Below, piece after piece: positions 44,801-56,189 of a stretch of DNA of 64,000 bases. The notes beneath the pieces are model-generated. The model did no database searches, had not been told where the DNA came from, and saw only the letters and a list, made by a program, of their open reading frames with translations. The position numbers were made by a program, and so were the translations under genes. How positions within the stretch are numbered: the stretch's first letter is position 1; every line of letters begins with the position of its first letter. This DNA comes from Bordetella genomosp. 9 (lineage in GTDB: Bacteria > Pseudomonadota > Gammaproteobacteria > Burkholderiales > Burkholderiaceae_B): positions 3,472,001 to 3,536,000 of the forward strand of contig NZ_CP021109.1 in NCBI RefSeq assembly GCF_002119725.1, read 5' to 3'.

Positions 44801-45418
44801 ATGCCTATATTAGAAATCACATCCCGAGAGCGTAGCGCGCTGCGGTCCGCCGCCCACGCCCTGCGCCCTGTCGTCCTGATCGGCGACAAAGGCCTGTCGG
44901 ACGCGGTCCTCAAGGAAATCGACGCGAACCTCGCCTCGCACGGCCTGATCAAGGTGCGTGCGGGGGGAGAAGACCGCGAAACCCGCGAGGAAATGCTGGC
45001 AGCGATCTGCGACGCGCTTTCCTGCGCCCCGGTGCACCACCTGGGCAAGATGCTTATTTTGTATCGGCCGCGCCCCGGCATGCCGTCGCCCGCGCAGGCA
45101 GACGCTCCGGCAAAGTCCGCCAAGCGCAAGCCGTCCGAGCCGTACACGCCGAAGAAAATCGCCGCCGAGGGCAAGACCTTGGCCAAGCCGGCGCGCGCGC
45201 CTCGCAAATCGGCCGAACCGGCGGACGAAACACGCCGCCCCGCCGCGAGCCGCGTGACGCTGAACAAGGCCGGCAAACCGGCACGCCCCAGCACGCGCAA
45301 GACCGCGGCGCCCGCTCACGGCATTCCGCGCCGCACCGGCAGCGCGCTGAGCCTGCGGGCCGGCGCCCGAGGCGCGCGCCCCGCGGCCGGAGCGGCAAGG
45401 AAAACGGCAAAGCGATAA
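44801..45418 (+). CDS. yhbY: CRS1-YhbY (CRM) domain ribosome assembly protein with long basic tail
   Basis: 205 residues. Residues 1-95 form the CRM domain that binds pre-50S particles: [21 protein letters not shown], then [19 protein letters not shown] and the GxxG-bearing [29 protein letters not shown]. The remaining roughly 110 residues are a Lys/Arg/Ala/Pro-rich, low-complexity tail ([20 protein letters not shown]). Enteric YhbY stops after the first domain, so the tail is an addition, probably an RNA-binding extension. Divergent from rlmE. Confidence 0.9.
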   Translation: MPILEITSRERSALRSAAHALRPVVLIGDKGLSDAVLKEIDANLASHGLIKVRAGGEDRETREEMLAAICDALSCAPVHHLGKMLILYRPRPGMPSPAQADAPAKSAKRKPSEPYTPKKIAAEGKTLAKPARAPRKSAEPADETRRPAASRVTLNKAGKPARPSTRKTAAPAHGIPRRTGSALSLRAGARGARPAAGAARKTAKR

Positions 45419-45511
45419 GCCGGTTTTCCTGGCGCACCGGGCAAGGCGGACAACCGGCAGCCCCGGTTTTCCCATGCCGCCCTGCCCTGCGGCGCCTACA
45501 CCCTGCAGCGT

Positions 45512-45988
45512 CTACAGATAGCGAACGCTGATCACCTCGTATTCGCGCACGCCGGAAGGCGCCTGCACTTCCACCACGTCACCCTCTGTTTTCCCGATCA
45601 GGGCGCGTGCAACCGGGCTGGAGACGGATATCCGGTTGGCCCGGATATCGGCCTCGACATCGCCGACGATCTGGTACATCAGGCGCTCGCCGGAATCCAG
45701 GTCTTCGATTTCCACCGTTGCGCCGAAAACCGCGCGGCCGTCGGCATCCAATTCGACTGGATTGATGATATGGGCGTTCGATAGCGTGGCTTCGAGTTCG
45801 GCGATGCGCGCTTCGACGAAGCCCTGGCGCTCGCGCGCGGCGTCGTATTCGGCGTTCTCCGACAGATCGCCCTGGGCGCGCGCCTCGGCGATGGCGCTGA
45901 TCACCGCGGGGCGTTCAACCGTCTTGAGCCGGTGCAATTCGCTACGCAGGCGTTCGGCGCCGTGAACCGTCAACGGAATGGCTGACAT
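45512..45988 (-). CDS. greA: Transcription elongation factor GreA
   Basis: 158 residues; rescues backtracked RNA polymerase by stimulating transcript cleavage. N-terminal coiled coil with the acidic tip AQGDLSENAEYDAARERQGF, then the C-terminal FKBP-like domain (VEIEDLDSGERLMYQIVGDV; ISVSSPVARALIGKTEGDVV). The start is at 45988 (MSAIPLTVHGAERLRSELHR). The region upstream to 46453 holds its promoter and the terminator of the nucleobase permease. Confidence 0.95.
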   Translation of the reverse strand: MSAIPLTVHGAERLRSELHRLKTVERPAVISAIAEARAQGDLSENAEYDAARERQGFVEARIAELEATLSNAHIINPVELDADGRAVFGATVEIEDLDSGERLMYQIVGDVEADIRANRISVSSPVARALIGKTEGDVVEVQAPSGVREYEVISVRYL

Positions 45989-46453
45989 ATCGCAATCTCA
46001 ACTAAAAAAGTGGAAAACGCCCCGATAGGAGCGTTTCGGTAACGGTCGAAGCGCGGGCGGCGCAAAACGCCGCCGAAGGATGAATCGAAACGGGGACGGA
46101 CAATCCGCATGCGGCGGAAGGCGGTACGCGGCCCGGGCATCACGCCCCATGACCCTCGTCGAGGGTGGCCCACCCGATCGCTCCTCGCCCACGCTTGCTC
46201 TTCCCTGCCGGCGTCCCGCCGGCCACGGCAAGCTTCGACCAAAACAAAACCCCGGCTCGGGTGAACCGGGGCGATCAAGTGACATTGTGGGGAAAGTCCG
46301 ACGGAATTGCAAGCCGCCCGGATGGGCGCCACCTACCCGTCCCCGGATGAGTCCACCGGCTGGCTACCCCCGGGTTGGACGCCCCGATTCGTCGCGCTCA
46401 AGCAGGCCGATGCGGCCTCCGGCGCTCAGGCGGACCACGCTGCCCCCGGGCGC
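45989..46453. other. Intergenic region upstream of greA
   Basis: A 465-base gap with no convincing gene. It holds a GGCGGCG-CAAAA-CGCCGCC hairpin near 46049-46067 and the intrinsic terminator at 46241-46270. Short open frames on both strands lack ribosome-binding sites and have no recognisable products. The greA promoter is expected in the part nearest 45988, but no strong consensus is seen. Confidence 0.5.
46241..46270 (-). terminator. Intrinsic terminator of the NCS2 permease gene
   Basis: On the minus strand CCCCGGTTC-ACCC-GAGCCGGGG forms a nine-pair stem (one G-U) followed by TTTTGTTTT. It lies about 180 bases beyond the permease stop and upstream of greA, so it separates the two transcripts. 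Confidence 0.8.
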
Positions 46454-47770
46454 TCAGGCGGGCCGCCGCGGCCTTAGCAGGGCGTGCAGAATGATTGCGC
46501 CGAACGTCGCCGTGCCGATGCCGCCAAGGGCGAAGTTTCCCAGCTTCACGGTGAAGTCGCCCGCGCCCAGGATCAGGGTCACGGCCGCCACGATCAGGTT
46601 GCGGTTGTCGGTGAAGTCCACGGCATTAACGACCCAGATACGGGCGCCGGCCACCGCGATCAGGCCGAAGACCACCACCGACATCCCGCCCAGCACCGGC
46701 CCCGGTATGGTCTGGATCAGGGCGCCGAATTTCGGCGAGAAGCCCAACAGGATGGCGATCAGCGCCGCGACCGCGAAAACCACGGTCGAATAGATACGCG
46801 TCACCGCCATCACCCCGATGTTTTCGGCGTACGTCGTCACGCCGGTGCCGCCCACGGCGCCGGACACCATCGTCGCCACGCCGTCGCCGACGAAGGCGCG
46901 GCCGAGGTAGCGATCCAGATCGCGTCCCGTCATGGCGCTCACCGCCTTGATATGCCCCAGGTTTTCGGCGACCAGGATGATCGCGACGGGCACCAGCAAT
47001 CCCATCGCGGAGGCCTGGAACACCGGCTTGGCGAACTGCGGCAGGCCGAACCAGGCCGCGGCCGCGACGCCCGAAAAGTCCATGGGCTTGCCCAATCCCA
47101 GCCCGTTGGCGCAGACGGCGTAAATCACGCACGCCAGCACCAGTCCGACCAGGATCAGCAACCGCTGCAACATGCCTCGCGTGCGCACGGCGATGGCGCC
47201 GACGCACAGCACCGTCACCAGCGCCATGGCGGCATCGAAGCCCGAGCCGCCCATCGCGCCCTTGGCGGCCACCGGCGCCAGGTTCAGGCCGATCACCGCC
47301 ACCACGGCGCCCGTCACCACCGGCGGCATCAGCATTTCGATCCAGCGTGTGCCGCCGCCGCTGCGAGCGCCCGCTGCCCAGACGAGCAGGCCGATCACCG
47401 TGTAGGCGAGCCCGCACATCACGATGCCGCCCAGGGCGACGCCGATATTGGGGTTGGCGCCCGAGCCCGCGTATCCCGTCACGGCGATGACGCCGCCTAT
47501 GAAGGCAAAGCTGGACCCAAGGTAACTCGGCACCCGGCCGCCGACGAACAGGAAAAAGATCAGGGAGCCGACGCCCGACATCAGGATGGCCACATTTGGG
47601 TCGAACCCCATGAGCAGCGGCGCCAGCACCGTGGACCCGAACATCGCCACGACGTGCTGCAGCCCCATGGCGACGGTTTTCATCCATGGCATGCGCTCGT
47701 CGGGCGCCATGACCGCGCCGGGCGCCATTTCGCGGACCAGGCGCCAACGCGGGAAATAAGTACCTGACAT
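46454..47770 (-). CDS. Nucleobase:cation symporter-2 family permease (uracil/xanthine type)
   Basis: Inner-membrane symporter of 438 residues with about 12-14 hydrophobic segments. The family features are MGLQHVVAMFGSTVLAPLLMG near the N-terminus, the substrate-site VAENLGHIKAVSAMTGRDLD and the following GGTGVTTYAENIGVMAVTR, where the Glu-Asn-hydrophobic wording fits UraA/RutG uracil carriers rather than purine carriers. The ATG at 47770 has GGGGGAGG immediately upstream (short spacing). Substrate likely uracil; not proven. Confidence 0.85.
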   Translation of the reverse strand: MSGTYFPRWRLVREMAPGAVMAPDERMPWMKTVAMGLQHVVAMFGSTVLAPLLMGFDPNVAILMSGVGSLIFFLFVGGRVPSYLGSSFAFIGGVIAVTGYAGSGANPNIGVALGGIVMCGLAYTVIGLLVWAAGARSGGGTRWIEMLMPPVVTGAVVAVIGLNLAPVAAKGAMGGSGFDAAMALVTVLCVGAIAVRTRGMLQRLLILVGLVLACVIYAVCANGLGLGKPMDFSGVAAAAWFGLPQFAKPVFQASAMGLLVPVAIILVAENLGHIKAVSAMTGRDLDRYLGRAFVGDGVATMVSGAVGGTGVTTYAENIGVMAVTRIYSTVVFAVAALIAILLGFSPKFGALIQTIPGPVLGGMSVVVFGLIAVAGARIWVVNAVDFTDNRNLIVAAVTLILGAGDFTVKLGNFALGGIGTATFGAIILHALLRPRRPA

Positions 47771-47814
47771 GCCTCCCCCTCGGCTTCGTATAAAAAGGCG
47801 GCGCAAGTTTATCT

Positions 47815-47844
47815 CGGGCCCGATGTATCAGGCCCGGTTTTTTT
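47815..47844 (+). terminator. Orphan intrinsic terminator on the plus strand
   Basis: CGGGCC-CGATGTATCA-GGCCCG, then G and seven T residues. It lies in the divergent gap (47771-48060) between the permease and phosphatase genes, with a TATAAA-like -10 element at 47790-47795 just upstream. No gene ends before it on this strand, so it may define a short RNA or attenuate the phosphatase gene. Confidence 0.55.
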
Positions 47845-48060
47845 GTGGTTCGAGCGCCCCGAAGGGAGTCGGATCCGTCGGTCAAACACAAGTCGAGGGC
47901 GCCGCATTCGCACGCGAAAGGGTGCTCACCCGCGGGGTTTGGAACCGCGCGCGATGCTCCGCGGCAACGTCCGTTGTTGTTTTGTGGATACTATCGATGT
48001 TTTGCGCGGCGGCGGCGCAGCCCGTTCCGCCGGCCGCGCGCCTTTGCGATATGCCCCGTC

Positions 48061-48702
48061 ATGACTGAAATCTGGCTGATCCGCCACGGCGAAACCGACT
48101 GGAACCGCGCCCGCCGCCTGCAGGGCTGGCAAGACACGCCGCTGAATGCGCACGGCGTCAACCAGGCCGAGCGTCTGGCCGAACGGCTGGCGCAGGATGC
48201 CGCCACCGGTCCGTTCGACGCGCTGTACAGCAGCGACCTGCAGCGCGCCCACGATACCGCCACTCCGGCGGCGGAGCGCCTGGGGCTGCGGGTGCGCCCC
48301 GAACCGGGCCTGCGCGAACGCTGCTATGGCGTGCTGGAAGGCGTCACCATGGACCGGCTGGACATCGAGCAACCGGAAGCCGCCGCGGCATGGAAGAGCC
48401 GCGAGCCGGACCGCCTGCTGGACGGCGGCGAAACGCTGCGCCAATTCCACAACCGCGTGGTGGCCACCATCGACGACATCGCGCAACGGCACGATGGCGG
48501 CCGCGTGCTGGTGTTCACCCACGGCGGCGTGCTGGACATCGTGTGGCGCCATGCGCAGGGCATCCCGCTGACGCACCCGCGCGACGCGGCGCTGCTGAAC
48601 GCCGGCGTCAACCGGCTCTCGGTGGACAACCGGCGCTGGCACGTGATGGGATGGGCGGATATCACGCATATCTCCACGCTCGCCAAGGACGACGTCGTAT
48701 AG
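48061..48702 (+). CDS. Histidine phosphatase family protein (phosphoglycerate mutase-like, GpmB/CobC type)
   Basis: 213 residues. The catalytic RHG is Arg8-His9-Gly10 (IWLIRHGETDWN), the acid is in RERCYGVLEGVT, and the second histidine is in VFTHGGVLDIV. This branch includes cofactor-independent-of-2,3-BPG phosphatases acting on small phosphomonoesters; true mutase activity is doubtful. The ATG at 48061 fits the family start, though its ribosome-binding site is weak. Upstream in-frame codons have no homology. Confidence 0.85.
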   Translation: MTEIWLIRHGETDWNRARRLQGWQDTPLNAHGVNQAERLAERLAQDAATGPFDALYSSDLQRAHDTATPAAERLGLRVRPEPGLRERCYGVLEGVTMDRLDIEQPEAAAAWKSREPDRLLDGGETLRQFHNRVVATIDDIAQRHDGGRVLVFTHGGVLDIVWRHAQGIPLTHPRDAALLNAGVNRLSVDNRRWHVMGWADITHISTLAKDDVV

Positions 48703-48753
48703 GTCCGCCGCCATCCCTGGCGCACGACGCGCCGCGCGCGCCGCACGGGGTGC

Positions 48754-49536
48754 TCAGGAGACGTCTCGGCCGGCCCCGGTTTGCCGGGGCTTGCGCGGCG
48801 CATTGCGGGCCAGCCGGTCGTAGACCAGATCGGGAAGCGCCCGCATCAGCCTGGCGACCATGCCCATCTGCCATGGAATGACGGTATAGGAGCGCCCCCG
48901 ATCGATGGCGATCGCCGCCCTGGCCGCAAACGCCTCGGCATCCATCAGGAACGGCATGCGGTAGGGATTGTGGGCGGTCATCGGCGTGCGGATATAGCCC
49001 GGCGCGATGGTGACCACGCGCACGCCGTCGGCGAAAAGCTCGTTGCGCAGGCTCTCGCAATAAGCCGTGACGGCGGCCTTGGACGCGCTATAGGCGCCGG
49101 CGCCCGGCAGTCCGCGCACGCCGGCGACGCTGGAGATTCCGACCAGCCTGCCCTGCCGGGCGGTTCGCATGCTTGCGATGAAAGGCTCGAACGTTGCCAC
49201 CGTGGCGAGCAGATTGGTCTCGACGATGGCGCGGAAGACGTCGAAGTCTTCCGCCTGTTCGGTCAGCGTGCCGGCGCTGATGCCGGCGCTGGCGATAACG
49301 CAGTCCACCGTGCCGCCGCATCGCGCCAAAAAATCCGACGCGGCCTGATGCAAGGCAGGCCGATCGCGCACGTCCACCCCGTACCAGGCATGCGCGCCGG
49401 GAAGCGCCGCAGCCAGATCTCGCAGCGCGCCCTCGCGGCGTCCCACCAGCCCGAGCGTGGCGCCGCGCGCTGCATAAAAGCCGGCCAGTGCACGGCCCAG
49501 GCCGCTGCTGGCACCGGTGATGAAGACATGACGCAT
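48754..49536 (-). CDS. Short-chain dehydrogenase/reductase
   Basis: 260 residues, classical SDR: MRHVFITGASSGLGRALAGF cofactor loop, IASAGISAG, catalytic Ser in GISSVAGV and Tyr/Lys in AYSASKAAV, then IAPGYIRTPM. The C-terminal part (PWQMGMVARLMRALPDLVYD) resembles the membrane-associated YqjQ/DltE-like group acting on lipid or polyketide substrates. The start at 49536 is chosen over an upstream frame without similarity. Convergent with the phosphatase. Substrate unknown. Confidence 0.82.
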   Translation of the reverse strand: MRHVFITGASSGLGRALAGFYAARGATLGLVGRREGALRDLAAALPGAHAWYGVDVRDRPALHQAASDFLARCGGTVDCVIASAGISAGTLTEQAEDFDVFRAIVETNLLATVATFEPFIASMRTARQGRLVGISSVAGVRGLPGAGAYSASKAAVTAYCESLRNELFADGVRVVTIAPGYIRTPMTAHNPYRMPFLMDAEAFAARAAIAIDRGRSYTVIPWQMGMVARLMRALPDLVYDRLARNAPRKPRQTGAGRDVS

Positions 49537-49611
49537 GATGCGGACCGAATGGAGAGCGTGGCCGCCGATTGTATGACGGTCACGCATCGAGCCAGCGCCA
49601 GGCGCGCCGGA

Positions 49612-50520
49612 TTACGGCCAGAAAATCCAGGCCAGGATCCCCAGCACGACAGCCCACTTCAGCACGTAGTACAGCGTCTTGTTCTTCTTCTTGATCCGCT
49701 TGCCGAAGCGGCGCACGGCGTACACGGCGCCGAAGATCCGGTTGATGCCGCCGGTGCGGTCGCCTTCCTGATTGGGCGACGCCGCGGCACGCAACAGCAC
49801 GTTGCCGATGAAGTGATTGACCGCCTGGGCCCAGCGATAGCGCATCGGACGCTCGACGTCGGCGAACAGGATGATGCGGTTCACGTCGGTCTTGTTCTCG
49901 GCGTAGTGGATGTAGGTCTCGTCGAAGACCACGGCTTCGCCGTCGCGCCAGTAGTACGGCTGACCGTCCACGTCGATATAGCAGTCGGGGTCGTTCGGCG
50001 TGATCAGCCCCATGTGGAAGCGCAGGGATCCGGCGTAGGGGTCGCGATGGCGCGGCAGCCGGCTGCCCGGCGGCAAGGCGGCGAACATGGCGCCCTTGAT
50101 GGACGGAATATCGGCCAGCAGGCCGGTGGTCACCGGGCAGAGCGCCCGCGCGGACGGATGATCGGCGTCATACCACTTCAGGTAAAAGCGCTTCCAACCG
50201 CTCTTGAAGAAGGAATTGAAGCCGGCGTCGTTGTACTTGTCCGAAACCTTGATATGCCCGGCAGAGAAAAGCTTTTCCGCTTCGGCGCGGATGTCCTGCC
50301 AGCGCTGCTGCAGCACTTTCAGCTCTGGAAATTCCGACAGGGACAAATAGGGCTGGTTCGGCACGCGCGAGAACGCGTACATGAACACGTTGATCGGCGA
50401 GGTGAAGGTCGAATGGTCCAGGGCCTGCCGCGAAAAGCGGTGCCTGACCTTACCGCGAAAATGCACCACAACCGCGCAGATAATGAACAGCGCGAGTATC
50501 GCCCATTTCATTTCAGTCAT
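49612..50520 (-). CDS. lpxO: Lipid A 2-hydroxylase LpxO (aspartyl/asparaginyl beta-hydroxylase family)
   Basis: 302 residues. An iron/2-oxoglutarate dioxygenase that hydroxylates a secondary acyl chain of lipid A at the inner membrane. N-terminal membrane anchor MKWAILALFIICAVVVHF and C-terminal hydrophobic LKWAVVLGILAWIFW. The iron ligands are in LPRHRDPYAGSLRFHMGL (HxD) and in the distal DETYIHYAENKTDVNRIIL. The start may be at 50520 or three codons later. LpxO is known in Bordetella. Two repeat copies lie upstream. Confidence 0.88.
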   Translation of the reverse strand: MTEMKWAILALFIICAVVVHFRGKVRHRFSRQALDHSTFTSPINVFMYAFSRVPNQPYLSLSEFPELKVLQQRWQDIRAEAEKLFSAGHIKVSDKYNDAGFNSFFKSGWKRFYLKWYDADHPSARALCPVTTGLLADIPSIKGAMFAALPPGSRLPRHRDPYAGSLRFHMGLITPNDPDCYIDVDGQPYYWRDGEAVVFDETYIHYAENKTDVNRIILFADVERPMRYRWAQAVNHFIGNVLLRAAASPNQEGDRTGGINRIFGAVYAVRRFGKRIKKKNKTLYYVLKWAVVLGILAWIFWP

Positions 50521-50636
50521 CCATAACCGAGCGCCCGCCCGAAATCATAACAAACGGGCATAGCTCGTAGCAGGCACAACCCAACAAGCCAACGCCGACC
50601 CCGCCCTTCATAGGCGCCCCTCCCCGCACGAAGCAC

Positions 50637-50718
50637 CCGATCGGGGCGCTGTGGATCCGGCTCCGCCAGTCCACAGAAGTGCCCCGTGCGAAAGCGGCCA
50701 CGCTTCGGGGGTGAACCT
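50637..50718. repeat. Dispersed two-hairpin repeat, copy E
   Basis: Starts at the CGATCGGGGCG block, then GGATCCGGCTCCGCCAGTCC, a diverged middle, and CACGCTTCGGGGGTGAACC. It is the most diverged copy, in the carB-lpxO gap (50521-50849), in direct orientation about 115 bases from copy F. Confidence 0.75.
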
Positions 50719-50752
50719 CCCCACGCCTTCCTCCCTCCACAAGAAGCAAAGC

Positions 50753-50836
50753 CCATCGGGGCGCCGTGGATCCGGCTCCGCCGGTCCACAGGCGCGCCCC
50801 CTTTGAGGGGGAAGCGCGCCAGCGCTTCGGGGGTGG
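50753..50836. repeat. Dispersed two-hairpin repeat, copy F, next to the carB stop
   Basis: CATCGGGGCGCCGTGGATCC, the GGCTCCGCCGGTCC arm, CCCCTTTGAGGGG and GAAGCGCGCCAGCGCTTC, very close to copy A. It ends about 13 bases from the carB stop codon (50850-50852). Confidence 0.82.
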
Positions 50837-50849
50837 ACTCTACCCCCCC

Positions 50850-54083
<3,234 letters not shown>

Positions 54084-54093
54084 GATGCAATCT

Positions 54094-55287
54094 TTACGCG
54101 ATCTTGGACGCGCTCTTGGCGGTCTCGGCTTGGCCGGCCATCTGGCTGATGAACTTGTCGAACAGCACGAGGATGTCGTGCGGGCCCGGGCTGGCTTCAG
54201 GGTGGCCCTGGAAGCAGAAGGCGGGCCGGTCCGTCAGTTCGAAGCCCTGCAAAGTGCCGTCGAACAAGGAGATGTGGGTGACCCGCGCGTTTTCCGGCAG
54301 GGTCGCCGCGTCCACCTCGAAACCGTGGTTCTGGCTGGTGATGAATACGCGCTTGGTATCGACGTCCTGCACGGGGTGATTGGCCCCGTGGTGGCCGGTC
54401 TTCATCTTGCGCGTCTTGCCGCCCACGGCCAGCCCCATGATCTGGTGACCCAGGCAGATGCCGAACACCGGCAGCTTGCGCGCCAGGAAGGCCCGGGTGG
54501 CCTCGATCGCGTAATCGCAGGGCTCCGGATCGCCGGGGCCGTTGGCCAGGAACAGGCCGTCTGGATTGAGCTTCAGCGCTTCTTCCGCCGGGGTCTGCGC
54601 GGGCACCAGGGTGATGCGGCAGCCGCGATCGGCCATCAGGCGCAGGATGTTGTGCTTGACGCCGAAGTCGTAGGCCACGACGTGGAACTTGCCGGTTTCC
54701 GGACGGTTGAAGCCCTCGCCCAGGCGCCAGGTGCCCTCATTCCACTGGCTGTTCGCCTCGATGGAAACCGTCTTGGCCAGGTCCTGCCCGGACATGCCGG
54801 GGAACTCGCGCGCCAGCGCGATGGCGCGTTCGGCGTCATCGCCGGCCAGGATGCAGCCGCCCTGCGCACCCTTTTCGCGCAGGATGCGGGTGAGCTTGCG
54901 GGTATCGACGCCGGCAATGGCGACGATGCCTTGGGACTTCAGGTACTCGGGCAACGAGCTCGTGGCGCGGAAGTTCGACACGCGCGCCGGGCAGTCGCGC
55001 ACGACCAGGCCCGATGCGAACACGCGGCGCGCCTCGACGTCTTCGGCGTTGACCCCGGTGTTGCCGATGTGCGGATAGGTCAACGTGACGATCTGGCCCG
55101 CGTAGCTGGGATCGGTGAGGATTTCCTGGTAGCCGGTCATCGCCGTGTTGAACACGACTTCCGCCACCGTATGCCCGGGTGCGCCGATGGAGATGCCTCG
55201 GAACACGGTACCGTCCGCCAAAGCCAGGATTGCGGGAGATGGCCGATTCGTTCCATCGGACCCCTCGGGAAAAAGTTGCGGCAGCAC
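54094..55287 (-). CDS. carA: Carbamoyl-phosphate synthase small (glutaminase) subunit
   Basis: 397 residues from the preferred GTG at 55287 ([12 protein letters not shown]). The N-terminal domain has [14 protein letters not shown] and [19 protein letters not shown]; the class I amidotransferase domain has the nucleophile Cys in [13 protein letters not shown] and His/Glu in [17 protein letters not shown] at 55305 could extend it by six residues, but a -10 TATAAT at 55327-55332 places the transcript start so close that GTG is more likely. Operon carAB. Confidence 0.95.
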   Translation of the reverse strand: MLPQLFPEGSDGTNRPSPAILALADGTVFRGISIGAPGHTVAEVVFNTAMTGYQEILTDPSYAGQIVTLTYPHIGNTGVNAEDVEARRVFASGLVVRDCPARVSNFRATSSLPEYLKSQGIVAIAGVDTRKLTRILREKGAQGGCILAGDDAERAIALAREFPGMSGQDLAKTVSIEANSQWNEGTWRLGEGFNRPETGKFHVVAYDFGVKHNILRLMADRGCRITLVPAQTPAEEALKLNPDGLFLANGPGDPEPCDYAIEATRAFLARKLPVFGICLGHQIMGLAVGGKTRKMKTGHHGANHPVQDVDTKRVFITSQNHGFEVDAATLPENARVTHISLFDGTLQGFELTDRPAFCFQGHPEASPGPHDILVLFDKFISQMAGQAETAKSASKIA

Positions 55288-55326
55288 GATAAACCCCGGA
55301 TTCAAAATCGATAATCAAACCTTGGG

Positions 55327-55332
55327 ATTATA
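55327..55332 (-). promoter_or_regulatory. carAB promoter, -10 element
   Basis: A perfect TATAAT on the minus strand, in the context AAGGTATAATCCC, 40 bases ahead of the carA GTG. The -35 region is weak (CAGGTC at 17-bp spacing). It implies a start near 55320. Confidence 0.6.
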
Positions 55333-55493
55333 CCTTGAACGGCCATTTCGACCTGGCACACCCCTGGTTCCGGGCCTGGCGTGGTGCAAATGCCCCGGGC
55401 TGCGCGGGCGCCGTGCGCGGCCGTAGCGCCCCGCCGGCGCGGCTTTACGGCGGGCTGCGTGCTCATCCGGACCGGGGCATGACACACGGGCTG

Positions 55494-55594
55494 CCTCCCC
55501 GCATCCCCACGGGACACGGGGAGACACACAGGCGGGAGACACACGGGCGGGAGACACACGGGCGGCCTCCCCGCATCCCCACGGGACACGGGGA
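55494..55594. repeat. 15-bp x3 minisatellite flanked by 29-bp direct repeats
   Basis: Three 15-base units, GAGACACACRGGCGG, run 55521-55535, 55536-55550 and 55551-55565. They are bordered by identical 29-base copies at 55494-55522 and 55566-55594, which begin CCTCCCCGCATCCCC. It lies in the 55306-55627 gap upstream of carA; no gene is convincing there. Confidence 0.85.
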
Positions 55595-55627
55595 CGAAGG
55601 GTCGCCGTGCCGCGGCGGCTGTAGCGA

Positions 55628-56179
55628 TCAGGCCCCGACGCGGGCGTCCGGGCCGCTGCCCTCGTCGTGCGTATGGACCTGCAGCGCTTCCAAAAAGCGC
55701 GACACCATGTTGTACGCCGCGATCGTGGCGGTCAGCTCGACCACCTGGCGTTCGCCCATGCGGGCGCGCACGGCGTCGAAGACCTCCTGCGGGACGCGGA
55801 TGTGCCGCGTCATGGCGTCGGTATAGGCGAGCGCGGCGCGCTGGTCCTCGTCGAAAAGCGGCGACGTTTCCCAGCGGTCCAGCTCGTCCAGCTGCGCTTC
55901 GGTGATGCCCTCTTTGCGCGCGATGGGTGCATGCTGGTCCGCTTCATACGGTGCGCCGTTCAGAATGGCGACACGCATGATGACGAGCTCGCGCAAGGCG
56001 CCCGGCAGGGTGCTGAGCTGGCGGATCGCGGTCAGGTACGTCAGCCAGCCCGACGCCACTGGCGGACTGTGCAGCAGCATCTGGTAGAGCAGCAGCACGC
56101 TGCCGCGCTCGGCGACGATGCGGTCGACCAGCGGCCGCGCTTCATCCGACTCCAGGTTCGCGTAGGGCAGGCGCGCCAT
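55628..56179 (-). CDS. Carboxymuconolactone decarboxylase (CMD) family protein
   Basis: 183 residues. The AhpD/CMD-like helical core shows PGALRELVIMRVAILNGAPYEADQHAPIARKEGITEAQLDEL, where the YExxxH pattern is kept but the CxxC of peroxidase members is missing. It is therefore probably an enzyme of the decarboxylase-like or CMD 'unknown' branch rather than an antioxidant. Last gene in the minus-strand ABC transporter set, 10 bases after the permease; likely acts on the imported compound. Substrate unknown. Confidence 0.8.
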   Translation of the reverse strand: MARLPYANLESDEARPLVDRIVAERGSVLLLYQMLLHSPPVASGWLTYLTAIRQLSTLPGALRELVIMRVAILNGAPYEADQHAPIARKEGITEAQLDELDRWETSPLFDEDQRAALAYTDAMTRHIRVPQEVFDAVRARMGERQVVELTATIAAYNMVSRFLEALQVHTHDEGSGPDARVGA

Positions 56180-56189
56180 ATCGTGGCCT

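Noticed and set aside
46484..47767. A 427-codon His/Asp/Arg-rich frame opposite the NCS2 permease
   Set aside because: Charged shadow of a membrane protein gene; typical of GC-rich antisense frames.
55302..55589. A 95-codon frame upstream of carA with VCLPP repeats, considered as a leader peptide
   Set aside because: The repeats come from the DNA minisatellite, and the carAB -10 element lies inside the frame, so the mRNA would not contain most of it.
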